From a virus, in the IMG/VR virus record IMGVR_UViG_3300027976_000160, positions 1 to 28,379 of that record: a DNA stretch of 28,379 bases, one strand, 5' to 3'. The notes beneath the pieces were generated by a model that saw nothing but the letters and a program-made list of their open reading frames with translations, was not told the origin of the DNA and ran no database searches. A program made the position numbers and the translations under genes. Shown here piece after piece: positions 1 to 8,208 of the stretch. Within the stretch, counting starts at the first letter, position 1; each line of letters starts with the position of its first letter.

Positions 1-3000
1 TATTGTAAAATAACTTTAATGAACCATCTGAACGTGTTAACCATTTATCATATATAGATTTAAATGACCTATATAAATTTAGTTTTATATCGGAATCTTC
101 AATAATTCGTTTACTTGACGTTGTTGAAGGATTTGTTCTTATGTCTGTTAACCTAGTTTTTACTGTTTTTTGAAAACCAAGAATCCATGAGTCAATAAAT
201 TTGTTAAATTCCTCCTCCTTTAAATTAAATGTTTTACTAAAATTATCTTTATATACACCGTAAAAACTTTTAGGTGTACTAAACCCAATCTTATAGAATT
301 CTGTATACAATTCATTATACATTTTTTCCAACCCTTCATTTTTAAGTTTACTAGACGCTTTACCCGTTAGTGGGGATAGTTGTTCGTAAGTTTCATCACT
401 AGGTCCATAATATCCTGTTATAGAATTAGTAGTACCAAAATGTATTGGGTCGAAGGATTCTAAGTATCCACCTTTAGTCGACCAGTTTGATGTCACCCAG
501 TTTTTAAACTTATCAATGAATTCTTTTTGAACATGAGAAGGCATCATCACTAAACCTTTCATTTCTTGTCTGATGTCAACATAGTTATCACTATCACCTG
601 TTTTCATAAAAGTAAACTGACTCATTAATTTTTTATCATCAAAAGTCTTTTTTGATTTTCGGGTACGACCATTAGTTATAGCTGGCCAATGGTATGGTTC
701 GAATTTTTTATAGTCTTTTAAATACCCACTAACCCATTTTACTGGGTCTATGTTATTTGATGTTGATGATGTATTTTCTAGGTACCCAGATTCACTCATT
801 CTCCATAAAACAGCTCCAGTAATTAAAACCATAGCCTTAGGCATTTTAACTTCTGAGGCTGTAAACTTAAAAAACGGGGTAATAGTTGTTTGGTTTGTGG
901 TGTAATCGTCATACCATCCAGCAAAACCATTGCCATTACTATTCCAATCACCTAATGTTATTAAAGCTAAATAAGCTAAAGCTTGGTTGGATGTGCCTTT
1001 ATTTTGTTGTTTTCCTTTTAGTTCTTGTCCATTATTTTTCCTTTTAATTCCCATACCACTACCATCAACATATCTAGAATTTATATCTTTTGGTAGATTG
1101 TCTGACCATAGTGGGGTTTGAAATAAGGCGTTTTGTATTGAACTATCTTTAAGTGTAAATGGTTCTGGAAATATAATACCAGCTCTCTCTCCATCCTTAG
1201 CACCTGAATTAACACTCACACCACCAATATCTAAATTTGTATTTTCCTTTTTCCAATCATAAAAAAACATAAATTTATCCTTAAAGTCTTCCGACACAGT
1301 CGGTACTCTTGATTCGTTTTTAGTAAAACTAAATATAGATTTATCCCACTCTGTCAATTCTAAATAAAAATGTTGTTTTTCAAATATTGTTAAGTCGTTG
1401 TATGTACCCAAGTCTTTTGTTTGTTTAGCTAGGTCGGTGGTTTCTACTTTTCCTTTCGTTTCCTCTTTTAAGGTAATACTCGGTGTTGTTTCTATACCAT
1501 CTACTATAAAAAAATCACCATCATTTTTATATGGGTTTGGTGATATATTTATACCATTCTTTAATTCAATTGGACCATCGTAACTAAGAATTTTAGTATC
1601 ATTAGTAATTTTAGTGTCACCTAATTGTTTTAAGGCTGGAAGTATTTTTGCGGCAGTAACATTGTTGATTTCTGATTTAGCCCAAACAGAAAATTTATCT
1701 TCTTTAATTACTAATTGTTTTATTATTTCAGCCTTAAATGCTGATTCATCCTTTATTCGTTCACTAATAGCACTTAAATTAGTTTCATCAAGTAATGTGT
1801 TTGCACAATTCATCCCATCTAAAAAACCATAACCATCCATTATATTGGTGGTTGTTAGACCACCGAAACCAAGGTCACGTTTCCAACGTGTACTAAAAGT
1901 AGTATCTGTGTTATTCATAATATCACTTAAAGGTCTAGCTACGTAGTCACCAATTGTATTATTTCGAGCTGTTGATGTAGCGTCGTAAAGAGTTGTGTTA
2001 CTAAAGTCTTCAATATTAAGACGAGCTCTCCAAGCTGTTAAACTATTCATAAAGGTATGGTCACCAACCATAAATGACCTTTGTCCAATTATACTAATTA
2101 TGTTATTGATATCTGTTTCATTATAATAACTATTTGGTGTTAGTTGTTCAAATAATGGTGATTCTAAGGTATTCATTGGGATATAATCAGAATACCCCTC
2201 AATATCTGATGTTTCACCGTTATCTATATCTAATTCCACTTTTAATTCTAAATAAGCCTTAATGTAATCCTCAACAAACATAACTTCTTCCCAACCTACA
2301 TAACTTGAGTTATCGCCAGGGTATGTTAATACGTCACCCTCACCTTTTTGGGTACTATTATCTTCATAGTATTCAGGCCATGGATATATTACATCAGAAG
2401 AACCATCACCCAATATTTTTTGTGGTTTTGGGACGCCTTTATGATTATTTTCAGCCCTAACTGACGCATCAACCAATAGTTCTAAAAATAATTCAACATT
2501 AGCTGTTAATATTAACATAACATTTTTAACTGTTGGGTTAAATCCTAATGTTGATTCAACAGAATCATTAACAAACCCTTTTAATGTTTTATCTTTTTCA
2601 GTAATTATGTCAGTAAGTGATTTAAGATGTGTTTGTGCACCCTTAAGTAAAATTTCACCAAAATCAACTACTCGGTAAACATTATTATCTTTAGTTTCTA
2701 TTTTACTAGTATCATATAATCCACTTAGTGAAAGGGTGTAAAACCATTTTAAATCACTTAAACTGGTCTCAATATCATTAATTAATATAACTTTCACCCC
2801 ATACAATGAACCCTTATACCCATTGTTATTGGAACTACCAAAATAATTTTCAATTAATGCCTCAAGTCCCTCATTAAAATTATCTTTTGGTATCAACATT
2901 TTGGTTTTTCCAACCCCTTGGTAGGAACTAGTTTCAAATATAGCTCCAACATTAAGGTCGGTTACTTCTTTAATAAATTTTGTTACAGTGGGTTCTAAAT

Positions 3001-3817
3001 CACTGAGATATTCTTTAGCTTTTTTTAAATTATCAACTTCCCTAAACTCATTCGTATTTACCAATTCAGATAGAACATTTTCAATTTCATTAATATCTTT
3101 GATTAATTCTCTTAGTGTTTTTGGTTCTGATGGTAGTGTTGAATTGTTAACAGCGATATCTCTCCATATTGATTCTAATTTTTCTCTACCACCTATCATG
3201 TTTGGTGCAGCTAAAGCATACCCCATAACTATATCAGATAAGAAAGCATATGTATACCCAATAAACTCACACTTAACTTCAAAATTTCCAGTACTCGGAT
3301 TAAATTTAGCGTTAAACTTTCTTAAGGCTAGTGTATATGTTACAGCCTTACCATAAAAACCCTTCATTGTTAATTCAAAAACTGGGTATGGCATTTTAAA
3401 AAATGATGCGTAAGGTGAACACGCACCTTGTTCAAATAATGTTGCACCTCTAATGTCAATGAAGTTAATCACAACCTGTGGGGTAAAAGAACTCTTAACT
3501 TCTATATCCACACTTGTTATCCCGAATGTTTCGTTATCATTACCTTCACCAATCGGACCACCACCAACTTTAGTCCAATTTGTTGTTAGTGTTTTGGCAC
3601 CAGTTGGGTGGGTGAAATTAGTTTCATTATTATATAATTTACCTTCTATAATAACCTCTTCACCCTCGTTTTTTGTTATTATTGACCGACTACTAGTTCT
3701 TGCTTTTAGTTTAACATAGACCATTAAGTCTTCATATTTTATGTTAGTTCCCTCTGGGTTTGGGTCGACTATTCGTACCGTACCATTACCCGAACCCGTT
3801 ATTGTTACTTTAGCCAT
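1..3817 (-). CDS. Very large putative baseplate/tail structural protein, C-terminus outside the window
   Basis: Minus-strand reading frame open from ATG at 3817-3815 to the left edge, giving about 1272 residues with no stop. The N-terminus reads MAKVTITGSGNGTVRI. Near residues 135-180 is a segment (YPVFELTMKGFYGKAVTYTL, then NPSTGNFEV and EFIGYTYAFLSDI) with a beta-strand pattern resembling tube or baseplate barrel domains; the resemblance is weak. The rest is rich in N, T, S, D and aromatics, without signal peptide or clear membrane segments. The start overlaps the stop of the LysM gene by one base (TAATG), so translation is probably coupled. Its place downstream of tape measure, tube-initiator candidate and LysM genes suggests a baseplate or tail-tip role. 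The family was not recognised; the role is inferred from position only. Confidence 0.8.
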   Translation of the reverse strand, partial: MAKVTITGSGNGTVRIVDPNPEGTNIKYEDLMVYVKLKARTSSRSIITKNEGEEVIIEGKLYNNETNFTHPTGAKTLTTNWTKVGGGPIGEGNDNETFGITSVDIEVKSSFTPQVVINFIDIRGATLFEQGACSPYASFFKMPYPVFELTMKGFYGKAVTYTLALRKFNAKFNPSTGNFEVKCEFIGYTYAFLSDIVMGYALAAPNMIGGREKLESIWRDIAVNNSTLPSEPKTLRELIKDINEIENVLSELVNTNEFREVDNLKKAKEYLSDLEPTVTKFIKEVTDLNVGAIFETSSYQGVGKTKMLIPKDNFNEGLEALIENYFGSSNNNGYKGSLYGVKVILINDIETSLSDLKWFYTLSLSGLYDTSKIETKDNNVYRVVDFGEILLKGAQTHLKSLTDIITEKDKTLKGFVNDSVESTLGFNPTVKNVMLILTANVELFLELLVDASVRAENNHKGVPKPQKILGDGSSDVIYPWPEYYEDNSTQKGEGDVLTYPGDNSSYVGWEEVMFVEDYIKAYLELKVELDIDNGETSDIEGYSDYIPMNTLESPLFEQLTPNSYYNETDINNIISIIGQRSFMVGDHTFMNSLTAWRARLNIEDFSNTTLYDATSTARNNTIGDYVARPLSDIMNNTDTTFSTRWKRDLGFGGLTTTNIMDGYGFLDGMNCANTLLDETNLSAISERIKDESAFKAEIIKQLVIKEDKFSVWAKSEINNVTAAKILPALKQLGDTKITNDTKILSYDGPIELKNGINISPNPYKNDGDFFIVDGIETTPSITLKEETKGKVETTDLAKQTKDLGTYNDLTIFEKQHFYLELTEWDKSIFSFTKNESRVPTVSEDFKDKFMFFYDWKKENTNLDIGGVSVNSGAKDGERAGIIFPEPFTLKDSSIQNALFQTPLWSDNLPKDINSRYVDGSGMGIKRKNNGQELKGKQQNKGTSNQALAYLALITLGDWNSNGNGFAGWYDDYTTNQTTITPFFKFTASEVKMPKAMVLITGAVLWRMSESGYLENTSSTSNNIDPVKWVSGYLKDYKKFEPYHWPAITNGRTRKSKKTFDDKKLMSQFTFMKTGDSDNYVDIRQEMKGLVMMPSHVQKEFIDKFKNWVTSNWSTKGGYLESFDPIHFGTTNSITGYYGPSDETYEQLSPLTGKASSKLKNEGLEKMYNELYTEFYKIGFSTPKSFYGVYKDNFSKTFNLKEEEFNKFIDSWILGFQKTVKTRLTDIRTNPSTTSSKRIIEDSDIKLNLYRSFKSIYDKWLTRSDGSLKLFYN

Positions 3818-4137
3818 TATATTCCGTATAATTTAATGTGTGTTTTAATTTTTTCTTGGTATTCCCCTAAAGTGGCTCTAAATGGGAATGGTATTCTAAT
3901 TGTTGTGTTTATGGGTATATCAAACTCTAAACCACCATTCGATGGGTTAGCTTGTAGTATTAAATAACCATGTTTTCCATTCCCATAATACTGTTGACTT
4001 AATACATCAAATCTAGTATTCTCTTTTAGTGTTACGAGTATATCTGTTGGTTTTTCATCTAACTTAATAAATGGTACTGGTTTAACCTGACCATCAACTT
4101 TAAACATACCATATCTATCAAAATATTCTTCTGCCAT
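3817..4137 (-). CDS. Small LysM-like baseplate protein (gp53-like)
   Basis: A 106-residue protein. The second half has a LysM-type pattern: a strand with TRFDVLSQQYYGNGKHGYLI, then LQANP, then a short turn and the strand TTIRIPFP. Small LysM proteins of this shape occur in baseplates of contractile phages (T4 gp53) and in related injection systems, where the LysM follows the tube-like hub domain (Afp7 type). Here the LysM is a separate gene directly after the 1302-residue protein, which carries tube-like segments, as if the fused arrangement had been split. It shares a TAATG overlap with the next gene. No export signal is seen, so the LysM fold probably works as a structural module in the baseplate rather than as a secreted wall binder. 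Confidence 0.72.
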   Translation of the reverse strand: MAEEYFDRYGMFKVDGQVKPVPFIKLDEKPTDILVTLKENTRFDVLSQQYYGNGKHGYLILQANPSNGGLEFDIPINTTIRIPFPFRATLGEYQEKIKTHIKLYGI

Positions 4138-4174
4138 CTTATTATTATAATTTATTATTGGTTTTATTAAAGAC

Positions 4175-7100
4175 TTAACCTAATTCATTTATATTTTTAT
4201 TAATATCATCGAAACTATTTAAGGTTGTACCTTTACAGAATACTTTATTTAATAAAGTGGTTAAGTCTGGGTTTTTTTGTTCTACGATATTAGTTCCATC
4301 ATTCAAGGTCACAACTAAAGGTTTACTACAATCATAAATTAAGTTGTTAAAATTATCTATTTGTTTTGTTGGTATTGTTGAGTTATTCCATACCTTATAT
4401 TTTGATATCCTAACAAGATTATCTTTTGGATAAGCAAAAGCCCCAACCTCAACTGTTGCCTTTAAAGCTGACTTATAATCAGTCCTTATTAATTCATAAT
4501 TTTGTGTGAATGTTAACTGACCGTTAGTTACATCATCACTCTTTGTTTTTTCGTCTTCCGATGGTTTAGCTTCTTTAATTTTTTCTTTCACTTTTTCTTC
4601 TACTGGGGCTCTTATGTATGAACCGTAATTAAAACTTTCAATATCATCACCATTAAGTTTGGTACCTTTGGGTACGTCAATAGGTCTTCGTTCGTTATAG
4701 ACACTCGTGTTAGCGAAGAAATTAAATGATACAGCGTTTTGTAATTGTGAGATTGGTCCACCTAATGAAGAACCCCCAATAAATTTAAAGTTTAAATCCA
4801 CCTTAGTTAACATTGGTTGTACACCAATACCTTCAGGGTTTAAATCCCATTGTAATGGTTCGTATGAAAAATTCACGGAATCGATAACTATTTTAGTGTG
4901 ATAAAAATCACCAATCCTAAGTACACATATCGGTGGTTTACCGAATGCCATGTTATTTGGCCCATTTTTTATGTTTATACTAGGTCCTTGTCTTGTACAT
5001 TGTTGTAGGAATGTTAACCTGGAATTCATCCCCTCAGGTGTCATTGAATGAAACGCTGGGTGGAAAAATTTAACTTTATCTTTTAGTGAATCATAAACAA
5101 AACTATCCTCAACTTTAAGTTTATTAAAGTATGTCGCTTCATTAACCATTTCTTTAGTTAATTCAGCTGATTTTATTTTAATTGTTTCTTCTCTTCTTTT
5201 CTTTTCTGATATTTTTTTTTTATGAATTTCTTCATTTTCATTTACAGACATTTCTCTCATAAATGCATCAATGTTGGGATTATATATTAAGGTAACGGAA
5301 GCTTTCCTAGCGTTAATAGCTTTAGGGTCATTAATTATCACCTCAATTTCTTCAGGTGTTTCAGTACCATTTAATGGTGTGTTTTGTCCACTACCCCCAA
5401 CTTCACCTTTACCACTTGGTGGTGCCCATCTTAATTGGTTATTAATCCATTCAGCTTCTGTTGGGTATGTTTTTTCACCATCACCATACCTAACCGAAGT
5501 GTCTAGTTCAATGAGTTTATTTTGTAAATAATTTTTTATCGAGGTTGCTCTATCAAGACCTAACACTTTGTTATAACTATTCACATTTAAGGCACTTCTA
5601 TATCCATGTGTTATAATCTGATATCTTTTACCCTCTTCCCCTATTAGGAACTTAGCAATGGTATCTAAATCACTTAAAAATAACGTGTTCTTTGTGTTAC
5701 TACCATTACCATACCCATAACCTGAATCTATATCCGTCTGAATATCTCTACCTGGTTTAGCTGTTGTGTCAGCGTTTTCAAAATAAAAGGTTAATTGTGG
5801 TGTTATAGTTGGTGGTGGACTAAATGGTGTTGGTTTGTTAGATGTATCGGTATTACTATCTTTTTCTACTGAACTTCTACTTACAATTTTACTTGATATA
5901 TCACCAAACGCTGTATTAGTTAATTCACAACCAGCAAAATACCTTTCTAAACTAACTTGTGTTTCTTCTTTAATTACTTCTAAAGCTGATGGACTATCTG
6001 TTAATACTATAAATGAAAGTGTCCCAGTTCTTTCCGTATTATTATAAGTATATATTGGTTCGGCTCTTCCGATGAATTGTGTTGTTTCCCAATTAACACT
6101 TGTATTATCCGTAAAATTTATATCATAAGGTGGGAACCACATAAGTCTACCACCATTTGGACCTCTCTCTATTTTATGTAAAGCGTAAAGTTCATTAGTT
6201 CCTTGCCAAGCTAAGTTTTCAATGGATAACATATATTTGGCTGGGTTATCAACACTCACATAGTCTTCCTTATATGGGACGATTTTTGGCATTCCATTAT
6301 CCTCTAAAATCGATAGAGTTTTAAATACATCAGCTCTTCTTAAACTTTCATGTCTGATTGTGTCTTCTAGTTTACTATACGGGTTCCTAACAGACCATGA
6401 ACGACAATAAACACTATTATCAATCGACTTAACTCTATTACCTTGTGACCATTCTTTGTGTCTATTATTTTTATTTGTGTCTATATTGTTGTCACTATTT
6501 GCCTTACCAATATACCTACCAGCTGAATTATCCTCACCACCATCATTAATTAAATTTTGTGTAAATTTTAATAAACCCCTTTTAGTTGTGTTATTACCAT
6601 TATTTGGTTTCCAAAGTAATGTATTTTTATCAGATGTTAATTCAGGTTCAGTATTATTTGGTTGTATTGTTTTAAATCTAGTACTATATTGGGGTGTTAT
6701 ACCAGGTTTATTAAACTCATCATCATTCTTATATTCACTACCATATGTACCATCCCCCATGTTATACCCTAAGTTACCATTAACTGTTGGGTCGATTAAT
6801 ATACTTGGTTTTATAGACTCAGTGGGTATTGTTGGTTCTTTTTGTTTATTAATTAACCCATCAATTAATTTTTTAACACCCGAATTTAATTTATCAACTA
6901 AGGGTTTCTCTCGTTCTGTTTGTTCTTCAATATCTGTTATTATTGGGTCAGTATATGAAATTGTTGTTGGTTGGTCACCAGCCCCACTAAATCCATCAAT
7001 AATGTCATTGATAACATTACTAACTTTACTTATAAATTTACCTACCTTTGTTTTTGGTTCTGTAGCTGTTTCACCCTTACCAAATTTTGGCCCCCATTTA

Positions 7101-8083
7101 TTTAATATGATAGCATCATACAATAAACTTTTAGTTCCATTAGATGTGTACTTTAGTAATGTATCGGAGTATCCAGGAACACTAATGTTAGCGTCTTGTG
7201 GTATTACACTTCTTGGTAAATTAAACCCCACTAAACTTGCGGTGAAAGATGCTGCCTTACCACCAAAACCAGGTGGTCTTGTTATTGTGTAATCTTTCAT
7301 AAATAAATCCTGTCCAGACAATAGACCGAATGGGTCAAGATTTATTCTACCAACTGTTTCATCAACAAAGTTTAGTTTAATTCTTTCTTTAACATTAAAT
7401 TTTCTTTGGTCCTTTCCTATGTCAGCTAAATTAGATTCATATTCAATACCAGCACCTGGTCCGAAACCTAATTGTCGTCCTAAGATAGAAGAACGAAAGT
7501 CACCACCAGCAAATGTCTTGTACTCATTAAAACCAGTGTCAGGTCCAATTTCATCTAAGTTTGTTATATCGATAAAATTTGATGGACCGTATGTGTTGTT
7601 ATTAACTAACCCATCAACCACACTTTTAGATGTTTTAATTTCACCACTACCACTTTTCCACGATTTAGTATTACCAACTTCCCCTAATTTTTTAGTTGTA
7701 TCTACATAACTTTTTTTAGGTTGTGGTGATGATGTTTGGATTGTGTTACCACCAAGATTATATGTGTATGGATTTAACCCTAACCATAAATTCATCACTT
7801 GATTACTTTCGTATGGTGATAAATTATTTAATGAGTTCAATGGTATATTGGCTGTGGTAGTTACATTAGGTAAATTAGGTATGTTTGTATATGGTAACCC
7901 TAAATCACCAGCAAATGAATTTAACCCACCAATGTTATACCCATAAAATTCCAATTGTTGGTTTGGGTAACTTAGGTTATTATTTAGGACGTGGTCTCTA
8001 AAATCTGTTGTTAATATAGGACCTAATGTTTTAGTGTTAAGTTTATCTATATTATAATCTTCTGGATTTATTGCGTTAGGCAT
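4175..8083 (-). CDS. Large baseplate / tail-tube initiator candidate with an inserted OmpA-like domain
   Basis: A 1302-residue protein. Roughly the first 590 residues are low-complexity, N/G/P/T-rich sequence. Around residues 610-720 is a segment with GGRLMWFPPYDINF and FIGRAEPIYTYNNTERTG, and around 1000-1110 one with PPICVLRIGDFYHTKI and TKVDLNFKFIGG; both look like strand-rich tube/baseplate barrel segments of contractile systems (CIS-tube type). Between them, about 764-935, lies an OmpA-C-like domain: FYFENADT, then ITHGYRSALNVNSYN, then VLGLDRATSIKNYL, and a last strand NARKASVTLIYNP. The RA motif arginine that contacts peptidoglycan is kept, but the usual Asp after GHT appears to be Tyr. 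The gene follows the tape measure, where T4 carries genes 48/54, and precedes LysM. Baseplate/tube-initiator function is inferred; the OmpA-like fold is a confident pattern match. Confidence 0.72.
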   Translation of the reverse strand: MPNAINPEDYNIDKLNTKTLGPILTTDFRDHVLNNNLSYPNQQLEFYGYNIGGLNSFAGDLGLPYTNIPNLPNVTTTANIPLNSLNNLSPYESNQVMNLWLGLNPYTYNLGGNTIQTSSPQPKKSYVDTTKKLGEVGNTKSWKSGSGEIKTSKSVVDGLVNNNTYGPSNFIDITNLDEIGPDTGFNEYKTFAGGDFRSSILGRQLGFGPGAGIEYESNLADIGKDQRKFNVKERIKLNFVDETVGRINLDPFGLLSGQDLFMKDYTITRPPGFGGKAASFTASLVGFNLPRSVIPQDANISVPGYSDTLLKYTSNGTKSLLYDAIILNKWGPKFGKGETATEPKTKVGKFISKVSNVINDIIDGFSGAGDQPTTISYTDPIITDIEEQTEREKPLVDKLNSGVKKLIDGLINKQKEPTIPTESIKPSILIDPTVNGNLGYNMGDGTYGSEYKNDDEFNKPGITPQYSTRFKTIQPNNTEPELTSDKNTLLWKPNNGNNTTKRGLLKFTQNLINDGGEDNSAGRYIGKANSDNNIDTNKNNRHKEWSQGNRVKSIDNSVYCRSWSVRNPYSKLEDTIRHESLRRADVFKTLSILEDNGMPKIVPYKEDYVSVDNPAKYMLSIENLAWQGTNELYALHKIERGPNGGRLMWFPPYDINFTDNTSVNWETTQFIGRAEPIYTYNNTERTGTLSFIVLTDSPSALEVIKEETQVSLERYFAGCELTNTAFGDISSKIVSRSSVEKDSNTDTSNKPTPFSPPPTITPQLTFYFENADTTAKPGRDIQTDIDSGYGYGNGSNTKNTLFLSDLDTIAKFLIGEEGKRYQIITHGYRSALNVNSYNKVLGLDRATSIKNYLQNKLIELDTSVRYGDGEKTYPTEAEWINNQLRWAPPSGKGEVGGSGQNTPLNGTETPEEIEVIINDPKAINARKASVTLIYNPNIDAFMREMSVNENEEIHKKKISEKKRREETIKIKSAELTKEMVNEATYFNKLKVEDSFVYDSLKDKVKFFHPAFHSMTPEGMNSRLTFLQQCTRQGPSINIKNGPNNMAFGKPPICVLRIGDFYHTKIVIDSVNFSYEPLQWDLNPEGIGVQPMLTKVDLNFKFIGGSSLGGPISQLQNAVSFNFFANTSVYNERRPIDVPKGTKLNGDDIESFNYGSYIRAPVEEKVKEKIKEAKPSEDEKTKSDDVTNGQLTFTQNYELIRTDYKSALKATVEVGAFAYPKDNLVRISKYKVWNNSTIPTKQIDNFNNLIYDCSKPLVVTLNDGTNIVEQKNPDLTTLLNKVFCKGTTLNSFDDINKNINELG

Positions 8084-8096
8084 ATCTTACTTTTAT

Positions 8097-8106
8097 TAAT
8101 AAATAT
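8097..8106 (-). promoter_or_regulatory. ATATTTATTA box upstream of the 1302-residue gene
   Basis: On the minus strand ATATTTATTA lies 13 bases before the start codon at 8083. The same word or a one-base variant occurs before several other genes in this window (see findings). It may be a phage promoter element or an AU-rich leader that helps initiation. The rest of the 8107-8208 gap holds only a weak hairpin, TAGCT-GCG-AGCTA, near 8150, with no clear terminator behind the tape measure gene. Confidence 0.4.
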
Positions 8107-8208
8107 TTGCTTATTAGAATTTACTTATAGCTAATTAATATTTCTATTTAGCTGCGAGCTAGTTTAGATAGTAATAGCTTTAATTAAATAATAAAGGTGT
8201 TTTTAATT

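Noticed and set aside
6456-7292. 278-codon open frame on the plus strand
   Set aside because: It lies wholly within the 1302-residue gene on the other strand; its Leu/Ser/Pro-rich translation is the usual antisense shadow of an Asn/Gly/Thr-rich protein and shows no motif.
8150-8170. Hairpin TAGCT-GCG-AGCTA as terminator of the tape measure transcript
   Set aside because: Only five pairs and no T tract; probably chance, and the downstream gene likely needs read-through or its own box.
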